From Roseateles sp. (GTDB taxonomy: Bacteria; Pseudomonadota; Gammaproteobacteria; Burkholderiales; Burkholderiaceae_C), in NCBI GenBank assembly GCA_016790285.1, contig JAEUPJ010000050.1, positions 62,001 through 126,000 of the forward strand: a stretch of DNA of 64,000 nucleotides, in the 5' to 3' direction. The notes under the pieces are model-generated. The model had not been told where the DNA came from, made no database searches, and worked only from the letters and a program-made list of their open reading frames with translations. Each line of letters opens with the position of its first letter. Within the stretch, counting starts at the first letter, position 1. The translations under genes were made by a program, and so were the position numbers. Of this stretch, positions 18,455 through 26,675 are shown piece by piece.

Positions 18455-18920
18455 AGCGGTCCACCGACCAGCGGCCCGAGCCCCACAGCAGGATCACGAG
18501 CGCCAGCACGCCCCACAAGGTGTGCTGAGCCTCAGCGGCCGGCGAGAAGTCGTCCGCCGCCAGTGACAGTGCCGCCATCAGGTTCACGACGAAGAGCCCC
18601 GCCCCGGCGAACCGCCCGGCCAGGCCCAGCACCAGCAACACCGGCAGCACGAGCTCGCCGGCCGTGCCCATGTAGGCGGCCAGCACCGGCGGCAGCAGCG
18701 GCACCTGGTAGACGTCGTTGAAGAGGGCCAGGGTCGACGACCAGTCGCGCAGCTTGGTCAGCCCCGACAGGAAGAACACCTGCGCCACGTACAGCCGCGC
18801 CACCAGCAGCGCGAGGGACTGCGCGTGGCTGGCCACGGCGTCCAGCGGCGCAGGCAGCCGGGTGGGCTGCAGGCCGGGGTCGGTGAAGGTGCGCAGGGCG
18901 CTGGAGAGCAGAGCTTTCAT
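18438..18920 (-). CDS. bufD: DoxX-family membrane protein of the bufferin operon (BufD-type)
   Basis: 160 residues with four hydrophobic segments, DoxX pattern: VARLYVAQVFFLSGLTKL, ELVLPVLLVLGLAGRFAG, GLFVVNLMAALSLAAD, LWGVLALVILLWGSG. Many bufferin operons carry a DoxX gene as fourth member; its role is not settled, perhaps redox or membrane-linked handling of the modified peptide or metal. ATG 18920 overlaps the bufC stop by 4 bp. The 3' end overlaps tolA antiparallel by 17 bp. The symbol is by position and family. Confidence 0.82.
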   Translation of the reverse strand: MKALLSSALRTFTDPGLQPTRLPAPLDAVASHAQSLALLVARLYVAQVFFLSGLTKLRDWSSTLALFNDVYQVPLLPPVLAAYMGTAGELVLPVLLVLGLAGRFAGAGLFVVNLMAALSLAADDFSPAAEAQHTLWGVLALVILLWGSGRWSVDRFIRAA

Positions 18921-19615
18921 GGGGTCGTGTTCGGGTTCGGTGGCGTGGCCCTGACTGCTTGCAGCCAGGCGTTCTGCAGCGCGGCTTGCAGCCACGCTCC
19001 GAAATCGAAGTCGACTTCAGCGCCGGAACCTTTCACTGCCGCGCGTTCAAGCGCAACGCCGAGGTCGGCGCCAGACAGCACCGCGTCGAAGAACGCCGCC
19101 TCGACGGCCGGTAAGGCCTGCCATTCGCCGCGCCAGCGCGAGCGCCACACCAGCACCGCGCCCTCACGCTGCGCCAGCAGCCGCACGGCCGGGCGCAGCA
19201 CCAGCCAGAGCGAGTCCGGTGCCGTGGTGCCCAGCAGCTGCAGCGACTCAGCATCCAGCGCCGCGTCAGCCGAGCGTTCGGCCTCGTGCACCGCCCAGTC
19301 CAGGCGCGCCAGGTCCGGCAGGCCGGAGGCTTCGCCGGCACGCTCGACGAGAAATGGTGCAAGACCCGCGCCCCAGTCGCCGAGGTCGCCGCTGCGCGGT
19401 GGGTCGTGGCGCCAGTACGTCCAGGCCAGCGACGCGAATTCGTCCTCGCCCAGCTCGGCGCGCAGCCGCTCGAAGGCCACGCCCAGCGCCTGTGCAGACA
19501 GGAACCGCAGGTTGTTGCGGTAGACCTCCACGCCGCGGTCAGCGCCCCGCAGGCCCACGGGCGCCGGGCCGCGGCCGAGCACGGCGTCGACGAAGGCCTG
19601 TTGCTCGGTCTTCAT
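18917..19615 (-). CDS. bufC: DUF2063 partner protein of the MNIO maturase (BufC-type)
   Basis: 232 residues. The N-terminal domain (about 1-95) has the DUF2063 pattern: [14 protein letters not shown], then [22 protein letters not shown] and [13 protein letters not shown]. The C-terminal half is beta-rich with aromatic residues ([19 protein letters not shown]). In bufferin pathways BufC is thought to recognise the precursor and deliver it to BufB. It overlaps both neighbours by ATGA, so synthesis should be coupled. It is often mis-annotated as DNA-binding. Confidence 0.85.
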   Translation of the reverse strand: MKTEQQAFVDAVLGRGPAPVGLRGADRGVEVYRNNLRFLSAQALGVAFERLRAELGEDEFASLAWTYWRHDPPRSGDLGDWGAGLAPFLVERAGEASGLPDLARLDWAVHEAERSADAALDAESLQLLGTTAPDSLWLVLRPAVRLLAQREGAVLVWRSRWRGEWQALPAVEAAFFDAVLSGADLGVALERAAVKGSGAEVDFDFGAWLQAALQNAWLQAVRATPPNPNTTP

Positions 19616-20463
19616 GGTTGCACCGCCCTCGCCCGCTCGGCCTCGGACAGCAGCACGGCAAGATCGGGCACGTCGGTGTCCCACTCGATGAGGGTCGGCA
19701 CGGCACCGAAGCGCCGCACGGCATGCGCGTAGACGCGCCAGACTTCCTCGCGCACCCGGCTGCCATGGTCGTCGATGACCCAACCATCGTCGCGTTCGCA
19801 GTGCCCGGCGAGATGGATCTCGCCAACGCTGCCCGGGCGGATGGCGTCCACCCAGCGCATGGCCTCGGCCGCGGCGGCGTCGGGCGCCAGGCCATCGTTG
19901 CGCGCGTTCACGAAGAGGTTGTTCACGTCCAACAGCAGGCCGCAGCCACTGGCGGCCGTCAGGGCGTTGAAGAACTCGGGCTCGGCCAGCGTGTCGCCGG
20001 CCCAGCCGACATAGGCGCTGAGGTTCTCCACCAGCATGCGGCGGCCCAGGCGCTGCTGCACCTGGTCTACGTGCCGGCGCATCAGCGCGAGGGATTCGTC
20101 GTTGAAGGGGATGGGCAGCAGGTCTGCTGCATGGAGCCCGCTGCCCACGCGGGCAAAGCAGGCGTGGTCGGACACCCAGTCGGGTTGAACACGCTGCACG
20201 AGCCGCGCCAGGCGGGCGAGGTGCTGCTCGTCGAGCCCGGCGGCCGAGCCCAGGGCCAGGCCCACGCCATGCAGGCTGACGGGATAGGCCTCGCGCCCGG
20301 CATCGAGCACCGCGAGGCTGATGCCGCCATCGGCAAAGAAGTTCTCGCTGTGGACCTCAATGAAACCGAGCGACGGCCGCTCGGCCAGCAAGGCGTCGTA
20401 GTGCGGCTGGCGCCAGCCGATGCCCACGGGGGCAGCGGCCGGCGCCGGGGTCTTGGCGGTCAA
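19612..20463 (-). CDS. bufB: DUF692 multinuclear non-heme iron oxidase (BufB-type peptide maturase)
   Basis: 283 residues, TIM-barrel DUF692/MNIO family. Metal-ligand-type motifs are in place: [11 protein letters not shown] near residue 35, [11 protein letters not shown] near 68, SDHACFAR near 107, [10 protein letters not shown] near 145, [14 protein letters not shown] near 180 and [10 protein letters not shown] near 212, then [12 protein letters not shown] enzymes use a di- or tri-iron centre to modify Cys residues of ribosomal peptides. Sitting between a Cys peptide gene (12 bp upstream) and bufC (4-bp overlap) argues that bufA encodes its substrate. The chemistry of the product cannot be read from sequence. 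Confidence 0.88.
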   Translation of the reverse strand: MTAKTPAPAAAPVGIGWRQPHYDALLAERPSLGFIEVHSENFFADGGISLAVLDAGREAYPVSLHGVGLALGSAAGLDEQHLARLARLVQRVQPDWVSDHACFARVGSGLHAADLLPIPFNDESLALMRRHVDQVQQRLGRRMLVENLSAYVGWAGDTLAEPEFFNALTAASGCGLLLDVNNLFVNARNDGLAPDAAAAEAMRWVDAIRPGSVGEIHLAGHCERDDGWVIDDHGSRVREEVWRVYAHAVRRFGAVPTLIEWDTDVPDLAVLLSEAERARAVQP

Positions 20464-20475
20464 GACCTCAGGCCA

Positions 20476-20736
20476 TCACTTGGCCGGCGTCTTGGTGACG
20501 CCACCGGCCTTCTCGCAGGTGCCCTTGGGCACGTACTTCCATTCGTTGGGGTCGTTGTCCTTCTTGGCCTGGCCGGCGCAGGAGTGGCTGCCGTTGGCGC
20601 TGGCGCAGTCGTTCTGGCCGGCCTTGGCGATGCCGAAGCACTTTTCCTTGGCGGCATCGGCAGCCTGGACCTGGGCGACGAGGCCGAGAGACAGGGCGGC
20701 AGCCAGGGCCGAGGACAGGATGACGGGGTTCTTCAT
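20476..20736 (-). CDS. bufA: Bufferin-type Cys peptide precursor (DUF2282)
   Basis: 86 residues. A Sec-type signal peptide (residues 1-25, [17 protein letters not shown] before the probable cut) is followed by a short mature peptide with four Cys: C33 ([11 protein letters not shown]), C44 (QNDCA), C53 (HSCAG) and C74 (VPKGTCEK). This is the DUF2282/BufA1 pattern. Related bufferins are reported to be modified on Cys by an MNIO enzyme and to bind copper in the periplasm. The start at 20736 gives a proper signal peptide and has GGAGA upstream. It is first in the bufABCD operon, with an ECF-type promoter element 60-90 bp upstream. Confidence 0.87.
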   Translation of the reverse strand: MKNPVILSSALAAALSLGLVAQVQAADAAKEKCFGIAKAGQNDCASANGSHSCAGQAKKDNDPNEWKYVPKGTCEKAGGVTKTPAK

Positions 20737-20797
20737 GGACAGGTCTCCAAAGGGTTGAGAGGCAAAAGGCGGCCGATGATGCGGCGGCGAGGATGAA

Positions 20798-20823
20798 GTC
20801 GCAAGCACCGGCCGAGTCCTTAC
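20798..20823 (-). promoter_or_regulatory. ECF sigma-type promoter of the bufferin operon
   Basis: On the minus strand the sequence reads GTAAGG (20823-20818), exactly 16 bp, then CGAC (20801-20798). This resembles the GTAACC-N16-CGAA site reported for Caulobacter SigF, which controls DUF2282/MNIO operons there. Transcription would start near 20791, about 55 nt before bufA. The GTAAGG box overlaps TACACT (20821-20826), a possible -10 of the divergent sigma gene, so the two promoters may interfere. Confidence 0.65.
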
Positions 20824-20849
20824 ACTGCCTTTTCCCTTTCGTCGCGACC

Positions 20850-21431
20850 ATGAGCACTGCACCGGATTTCCATCACCAGATCGAGGCCCTGCGGCCCGTG
20901 CTGCTGAAGTACGCACGGCTGCAGTTGCGCAATGCGGCATGGGCCGAAGACGCTGTCTCCGAGACCGTCCTGGCCGCCCTCGAGAAGCCCCAGGCCTTCG
21001 GCGGCGCGAGTCAACTCAAGACCTGGCTCATCGGCATCCTCAAGCACAAGCTCGTCGACCAGATCCGCAAGAACAGCCGCGAGCTGTCCACCACCGTGAC
21101 GAACGAGGACGGCGAGGACCTCGACGACCTCCTCTTCGCCGCCGACGGCCATTGGCGCGAAGCCCAGCACGACTGGGGCAACCCTGAAGACGCCCTGCGC
21201 CAGCTCGATTTCATGAAGGTGCTGGAGGCTTGCGTGGACAAGCTCCCGGGCCAGCAGGGGCGGCTCTTCATGATGCGCGAATGGCTGGAGCTGGAATCCG
21301 ACGAAATCTGTAAGGAACTCGCCATCACGCCGACCAACCTCTGGGTCATGTTGCACCGGGCCCGCCTGCGCTTGCGGGAGTGCCTGCAGATGGGCTGGTT
21401 CGGTGCAGCTGCCACTGGAGGGGCGAATTGA
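20850..21431 (+). CDS. ECF-type RNA polymerase sigma factor
   Basis: 193 residues. Region 2 spans about 10-75 ([44 protein letters not shown]), and region 4 spans about 130-185 ([40 protein letters not shown]). Start [10 protein letters not shown] is chosen because it immediately precedes region 2; no clear ribosome site is seen, and a TACACT -10 would leave a leader of about 17 nt. Divergent from bufA and followed by an anti-sigma gene, it is the probable activator of bufABCD under metal or oxidative stress. Confidence 0.92.
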   Translation: MSTAPDFHHQIEALRPVLLKYARLQLRNAAWAEDAVSETVLAALEKPQAFGGASQLKTWLIGILKHKLVDQIRKNSRELSTTVTNEDGEDLDDLLFAADGHWREAQHDWGNPEDALRQLDFMKVLEACVDKLPGQQGRLFMMREWLELESDEICKELAITPTNLWVMLHRARLRLRECLQMGWFGAAATGGAN

Positions 21432-21622
21432 TCAAGCCGATGATCACCTGCCGGGAGGCCACACAGCTCACGCTGCAGGCCGAAGACCGCACACTGCCGC
21501 TGGTTGAGCGGCTGTCCGTGCGGCTGCATCACCGGGTTTGCGGCAACTGCCGGCGCTTTGCACGGCAAGTGGCGCTCATGCGCCAGGCCAGCGCCCGCTG
21601 GCGGCAGTACACCGACGAATGA
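21428..21622 (+). CDS. Small zinc-finger anti-sigma factor
   Basis: About 60-64 residues with a ZAS-type motif: MITCREATQLTLQAED, then LHHRVCGNCRRF, giving H-x3-C-x2-C plus the early Cys. TTG 21428 overlaps the sigma stop and has GGAGG at good distance; ATG 21440 lacks a well-placed site, so the TTG start is preferred. No membrane segment, so it is a soluble anti-sigma factor that may release the sigma factor on metal binding or thiol oxidation. Its stop abuts the convergent pcp stop with no gap. Confidence 0.82.
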   Translation: MIKPMITCREATQLTLQAEDRTLPLVERLSVRLHHRVCGNCRRFARQVALMRQASARWRQYTDE

Positions 21623-22276
21623 TCAGGCGGTCGGCGCGCCTTCGTCTCGCAACGAGGCGTGCGCGGTGCCGTCGGGCTGCAGCGCCGTGGCGATCGCCAG
21701 CCTGATCGCTTCCACCTGCGCGGCCAGGCCCATGCTCGGCACCACCGGTTGCGCGAGAGGAGCCTGCTGCGGCAGCGCCGGCACATGGATGAAGCCACTG
21801 CGCCGCCCCTGCCCGGCCAACTGGTGTTGCAGCTCGTAGAAGACCTGGTTGCACACGAACGCCCCCGCGGAGAGCGACAGGCCGGCGGGATGCCCGGCGG
21901 CACGCAAGGCGTCGCGCATGGCCTTGATGGGCAGGGTGGAGAAGTAGGCGGCGGGTCCGTCCGACCGAACGGGCACGTCCTGCGGCCGATGTCCAGCGTT
22001 GTCTGGGATGCGGGCGTCGATCAGGTTCACGGCCACGCGCTCGATGGAGACCTCCGCGCGCCCGCTGGCCAAGCCGAGCGCAATGACCACCCCGGGCTCG
22101 TGCCGGGCCAGCGCCTCCCGCAACGCAGCGGGCGCGCCGTCGAAGGTCGTCGGCAGGCAGCAGGCGTGCACCCGACCGCCTGCCACCACCTCGCCATGCA
22201 GGGCGCGCGCCACTTCCCATGACGGGTTGACCGAGTCGCCACCGAAGGGCTCGAAGCCCGTGAGCAGGATGTTCAT
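21623..22276 (-). CDS. pcp: Pyroglutamyl-peptidase I
   Basis: 217 residues, C15 peptidase family. MNILLTGFEPFGGDSVNPSWEVA is the conserved N-terminus (shown in part here as the GFEPFGG motif); the catalytic Cys lies in GAFVCNQVFYEL and the His in GFIHVPALP. It removes N-terminal pyroglutamate from peptides in the cytosol. It stands alone on the minus strand, tail to tail with the anti-sigma gene; no functional link to the bufferin operon is evident. Confidence 0.93.
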   Translation of the reverse strand: MNILLTGFEPFGGDSVNPSWEVARALHGEVVAGGRVHACCLPTTFDGAPAALREALARHEPGVVIALGLASGRAEVSIERVAVNLIDARIPDNAGHRPQDVPVRSDGPAAYFSTLPIKAMRDALRAAGHPAGLSLSAGAFVCNQVFYELQHQLAGQGRRSGFIHVPALPQQAPLAQPVVPSMGLAAQVEAIRLAIATALQPDGTAHASLRDEGAPTA

Positions 22277-22394
22277 CGCGCCCATTCTGCTGGAGTGCGA
22301 CGCGGGTCATCTGGCGGTGAGGCTGCTTGCTTTTCGATGCCAGCCCGCACGTCACCGACCTCCATAATCGACCGGATTCCATCAGCCCTTGTCC

Positions 22395-24929
22395 ATGCAC
22401 GATCCGTCCCAGCCCATTCCCTGGCCCCATGGCACAGCCGACGCACCCACCGCCGGCGCGGGCATGCCGGCTTCGGGCTTCCTGTGGCCCTGCCCGCCTT
22501 ACGTCGCCTACCCGCAACCCGAGGTGCAGCGCGGCCCGGAGGCCTGCGAGATCCTGGGCTTGAACAACAGCCGCAGCCCGGGCCAGCTGCTGCGCGTGGA
22601 TGCAGGCGAGCGCCTGGTGCACATCAACGTCCCGCCGGCACGCAACAGCATGCCGCTCAAGTTCAGCCAGTTCCGCGCCATCAAGCTGCAGCGGCCTCTG
22701 GCGGTGCCACCACGCGACAGCGTCGACCACGACTCGGCACTCAGCCTGGACCAGCGCCCGCGCACGCCCTTTCGCATCGTCTTCCAGGGCGGCGACGAGC
22801 TCAAGGGCGTCACCATCGGCCATCACCACGACACGCTCGGCCTGTTCCTCTTCCCGCCGGTCTCCGACACCGACGACTCGGTGCGGCGCGTGTTCGTTCC
22901 CCGGGAGGTGCTGACGCATTTCGAGATCGGTGAGCGCATCGGCGAGATGCTGCTGAAGGACCAACTCGTCACGACCGAGCAGCTCGCCGCCGCCGCGACG
23001 GAGCAGACCCAGCTGCGCCAGCGCCGGGTGGGCGACATCCTGGTCGAGCAGCACATCGTGACGGCCGAGCAGCTGATGCAGGCCATCGAGCAGCAGGCGC
23101 GCATGCCCATGGTGCGCATCGGCGAGGCGCTGCTGGCTCTGGAGCTGGTGACCCAGGAGCAGTTGGAGCTGGCCCTGGTGCAGCAGCGCGACGACCGCTC
23201 GGTGCCGCTGGGCGAGCTGCTGGTGCGCAAGGGCGTGATCAGCCGCGCCCAGCTGCAGTCGGCCCTGGCCCGCAAGATGGGTTACCCGGTCGTGGACGTC
23301 GAGAACTTCCCCGTCGAGCCCGACGCCGTGCGCAAGCTGCCCTACGCCGTCGCCCGCCGCCTGGAGGTCCTGCCACTCGTGCTGCGCGACGGCAAGCTCG
23401 TCGTGGCCATGGAGGACCCGACCCGGCGCGACGCCCTCGACGAGGTCGAGTTCATCACGCAGGTCAAGGTCGTGCCCACGCTCACGCGGCTCGGCACGCT
23501 GCAGTTCGCCATTCCGGCGGCGTTCGACCGCTTCGGCTCCGACGCCCTGCCGCGCGGCAACGTGGATGTCCTGCCCGACCTGCAGCCAGACTTTTCGCTG
23601 GACTCCTCCAACAAGCTCATCGAGAGCCTGGAGCGCGACAGCAGCGAGCGCGCCGGCAGCGAGGACGACTCGGCCATCGAGCAGAGCGACAACTCCCTCG
23701 TGCGCCTCATCAACACGATGATCATCGAGGCGCACGGCCAGGGCGTGTCCGACATCCACATCGAGACCTACCCCGGGCGGGAGAAGCTCAAGATCCGCTT
23801 CCGCCGCGACGGCGTGCTGCAGCCCTACCTGGAGCTGCCGCACACCTACCGCAACGCCATGATCGCCCGCATCAAGATCATGTGCGACCTCGACATCTCC
23901 GAGCGCCGCAAGCCACAGGACGGCAAGATCAATTTCGCGCGTTTCTCGGCCCAGCACCGGCTGGAGCTGCGCGTGGCGACCATCCCGACCAACAACGGCC
24001 TGGAGGACGTCGTCATGCGCCTGCTGGCCAGCAGCAAGCCCATGCCGCTGGAGCGCATCGGCCTCGCGCCGGCCAACCTGGCGGCGCTGCAGTCGGCCGT
24101 GGCGCGCCCCTACGGCATGGTGCTGTGCGTGGGCCCGACGGGTTCGGGCAAGACGACCACGCTGCACTCGGCGCTGAGCTACATCAACACGCCCGAGCGC
24201 AAGATCTGGACGGCCGAGGACCCGGTGGAAATCACGCAGGCCGGCCTGCGGCAGGTCCAGGTCAACCCGAAGATCGACTGGACCTTCGCCAAGGCGCTGC
24301 GTGCCTTCCTGCGCGCCGACCCCGACGTCATCATGGTGGGCGAGATCCGTGACCAGGAAACCGCCGAGATCGCCGTCGAGGCCTCGCTCACGGGCCACCT
24401 GGTGCTGTCCACCCTGCACACCAACAGCGCACCCGAGACGATCACGCGGCTGCTGGACATGGGCATGGACCCGTTCAACTTCGCAGACTCCCTGCTGGCC
24501 GTGCTCGCGCAGCGCCTGGTGCGGCGCAGCTGCACGGCCTGCCAGACCAGCGAGCCCATCAACGAAACCGATCTTGGCGAGCTGCTGGATGACTATCTGC
24601 ACGTTTTCCCGGCAGACGCACGCCCCTCCAAGCTCGCGCTGATGGCCGAGTGGATCAAGAATCACGGGCAGCAGGGCCGGCTCATGAAGTTCACGAGCCC
24701 CGGCTGCGCCGCCTGTGGCAACACGGGCTTCAAGGGGCGCGCCGGCCTGCACGAACTGCTCGCCGTCTCCAAGAACATCCGCCGCATGATCCAGACCGGT
24801 GCCCGCGCCGAGGAACTCCAGCACACCGCCCTCGGCGAGGGCATGCGCACGCTGCGCCAGGACGGCATCGTCAAGGTCCTGCAGGGTGTGACGACCCTGG
24901 CCGAGGTCCATGCGACGAGCAACTCCTGA
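22395..24929 (+). CDS. GspE/PilB-family ATPase with four tandem MshEN-like motifs
   Basis: 844 residues, much longer than MshE or PilB (about 570). Residues 1-170 hold a domain I do not recognise (TPFRIVFQGGDELKGVTIGH). Residues 181-300 hold four copies of an MshEN-type motif at residues 181 (RIGEMLLKDQLVTTEQL), 211 (RVGDILVEQHIVTAEQL), 241 (RIGEALLALELVTQEQL) and 271 (PLGELLVRKGVISRAQL), exactly 30 residues apart. The ATPase core follows: Walker A GPTGSGKTTT at 580, Walker B region DPDVIMVGEIRD, and zinc-type CTACQ and CAACG pairs. It is 21 bp upstream of mshE, so likely a second assembly ATPase or a c-di-GMP-responsive regulator of the MSHA pilus. Confidence 0.85.
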   Translation: MHDPSQPIPWPHGTADAPTAGAGMPASGFLWPCPPYVAYPQPEVQRGPEACEILGLNNSRSPGQLLRVDAGERLVHINVPPARNSMPLKFSQFRAIKLQRPLAVPPRDSVDHDSALSLDQRPRTPFRIVFQGGDELKGVTIGHHHDTLGLFLFPPVSDTDDSVRRVFVPREVLTHFEIGERIGEMLLKDQLVTTEQLAAAATEQTQLRQRRVGDILVEQHIVTAEQLMQAIEQQARMPMVRIGEALLALELVTQEQLELALVQQRDDRSVPLGELLVRKGVISRAQLQSALARKMGYPVVDVENFPVEPDAVRKLPYAVARRLEVLPLVLRDGKLVVAMEDPTRRDALDEVEFITQVKVVPTLTRLGTLQFAIPAAFDRFGSDALPRGNVDVLPDLQPDFSLDSSNKLIESLERDSSERAGSEDDSAIEQSDNSLVRLINTMIIEAHGQGVSDIHIETYPGREKLKIRFRRDGVLQPYLELPHTYRNAMIARIKIMCDLDISERRKPQDGKINFARFSAQHRLELRVATIPTNNGLEDVVMRLLASSKPMPLERIGLAPANLAALQSAVARPYGMVLCVGPTGSGKTTTLHSALSYINTPERKIWTAEDPVEITQAGLRQVQVNPKIDWTFAKALRAFLRADPDVIMVGEIRDQETAEIAVEASLTGHLVLSTLHTNSAPETITRLLDMGMDPFNFADSLLAVLAQRLVRRSCTACQTSEPINETDLGELLDDYLHVFPADARPSKLALMAEWIKNHGQQGRLMKFTSPGCAACGNTGFKGRAGLHELLAVSKNIRRMIQTGARAEELQHTALGEGMRTLRQDGIVKVLQGVTTLAEVHATSNS

Positions 24930-24950
24930 GCCCTGCCCTACCGACGACTG

Positions 24951-26675
24951 ATGCCTGACACCCACGACGCCGCCCCCCGTCCCAAACTGCGTCTCGGCGA
25001 CGTCCTCGTCGAGCAGCAGCTCATCTCGGCCGACCAGCTCACGCAGGCGCTGGAGCTGCAGCGCGCCACCGGCAAGAAGCTCGGGCGCATCCTGATCGAG
25101 GCCAACCTCATCACCGAGGAAGCCCTCGCCCACGTGCTGGCCCGCCAACTGCGCGCGCCCTTCGTCAACCTCAAGACGTTTCCCCTCAAGACCGAACTCG
25201 TGCGCCTCCTGCCCGAGACGCCCGCACGGCGCTTTCGGGCACTGGTGCTGGAGGAGCGCGGCGACACCCTGCTGGTGGCCATGGCCGACCCGCTGGACCT
25301 GTTCGGCTTCGACGAGCTCGCCAAGATCCTCAAGCGCCGCCTGGCCATGGCCGTGGTGGCCGACAGCCAGCTCGCCGCCGTCTACGACAAGCACTACCGG
25401 CGCAGCGACGAGATCTCGGGCCTGGCCAAGGCGCTCGAGAAGGACATTGGCGACGCGGTGGACTTCGGCACGCTGCAGGCCGCCGTGGGCCAGGAAGGCG
25501 CGCCGGTCGTGCGGCTGCTGCAGTCCGTCTTCGAGGACGCGACCCGTGCCGGCGCCTCCGACGTGCACATCGAGCCCCAGGAGGGCGACCTCGTCATCCG
25601 CAACCGCGTGGACGGCATCCTGCAGACGCTCACCCAGGCCGACAAGCGCATCGCGCCGGCCCTGGCCCAGCGTCTGAAGCTGATGGCGGGCCTCGACATT
25701 TCCGAGAAGCGCCTGCCGCAGGACGGCCGCTTCACGCTGCGGCTGTCCGACCGCACGCTGGACGTGCGCCTGTCCACCATGCCCAGCCAGTACGGCGAGT
25801 CGGTCGTCATGCGCCTGCTGGGCCAGGGCTCGGCGCTGCGCCGCCTGGGCGACATCGGCATGCCCGACGACATGCTCAAGCGCTTTCGCGAGCTGCTCGG
25901 GCGCGACGCCGGCATGATCCTCGTCACTGGCCCCACGGGCTCGGGCAAGACCTCCACCCTCTACGCGGCCCTGGCCGAGATCGACGCCGAGCAGCAGAAG
26001 ATCATCACGGTCGAGGACCCGGTCGAGTACCGGCTGCCCGGCCTCACGCAGGTGCAGGTCAACGACAAGATCGAGCTCGACTTCGCCCGCGTGCTGCGGG
26101 CCGCGCTGCGCCAGGACCCGGACGTGATCCTCGTGGGCGAAATGCGCGACGCCGAGACCGCCGAGATCGGCCTGCGCGCGGCCATCACCGGCCACCTGGT
26201 GTTGAGCACGCTGCACACCAAGGACACCGTCTCCACGCCGTTCCGCCTGCTGGACATGGGGGCGCCGCCCTTCATGGTGGCCACGTCGCTGCAGGCGGTG
26301 CTCGCCCAGCGGCTGCTGCGCGGCGTGTGCAAGCACTGCGCCGAGCCGCACATCGCCACGCCCCAGGAACAGGCCTGGGTGCACGAGGTGCAGCGCCTCA
26401 ACGGCGAGCCGCACAGCCCCGTGCAGAGCGTCAAGGGCCGCGGCTGCGCCGAATGCAACGGCACCGGCACGCAGGGGCGCCGTGGCATCTACGAGATGCT
26501 CGAGATCGACCCCGACATGGCGCTGGCCATCCAGAGGAGTGACGCGGGCGCCTTCCTCGCCGCCGCACGGCGGTCGCTGAAAGGCAAGACGCTGGCCGAC
26601 CGCAGCCTGGCACTCGTGCGCGCGGGCAAGACCTCGCTCGCCGAGGCCGTGCGCATCAGCGTGGACGCTGAATGA
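24951..26675 (+). CDS. mshE: MSHA pilus extension ATPase MshE
   Basis: 574 residues. Two N-terminal MshEN motifs (RLGDVLVEQQLISADQL from residue 14, KLGRILIEANLITEEAL from 43) match the family of c-di-GMP-binding MshE domains, though Gln or Asn replaces the usual Gly in the loop. The ATPase core has Walker A GPTGSGKTST at residue 327, DPDVILVGEMRDAETA, and Cys pairs CKHC and CAEC. MshE powers pilin polymerisation at the inner membrane. Its stop overlaps the mshG ATG by 4 bp. Confidence 0.9.
   Translation: MPDTHDAAPRPKLRLGDVLVEQQLISADQLTQALELQRATGKKLGRILIEANLITEEALAHVLARQLRAPFVNLKTFPLKTELVRLLPETPARRFRALVLEERGDTLLVAMADPLDLFGFDELAKILKRRLAMAVVADSQLAAVYDKHYRRSDEISGLAKALEKDIGDAVDFGTLQAAVGQEGAPVVRLLQSVFEDATRAGASDVHIEPQEGDLVIRNRVDGILQTLTQADKRIAPALAQRLKLMAGLDISEKRLPQDGRFTLRLSDRTLDVRLSTMPSQYGESVVMRLLGQGSALRRLGDIGMPDDMLKRFRELLGRDAGMILVTGPTGSGKTSTLYAALAEIDAEQQKIITVEDPVEYRLPGLTQVQVNDKIELDFARVLRAALRQDPDVILVGEMRDAETAEIGLRAAITGHLVLSTLHTKDTVSTPFRLLDMGAPPFMVATSLQAVLAQRLLRGVCKHCAEPHIATPQEQAWVHEVQRLNGEPHSPVQSVKGRGCAECNGTGTQGRRGIYEMLEIDPDMALAIQRSDAGAFLAAARRSLKGKTLADRSLALVRAGKTSLAEAVRISVDAE

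Noticed and set aside
21576-26414. Very long open frame on the minus strand (about 1600 codons) opposite the two pilus ATPase genes
   Set aside because: It is a shadow of the GC-rich, codon-biased plus-strand genes; its translation is His/Arg/Gly-rich low-complexity without domains, and both plus-strand genes have full motifs.
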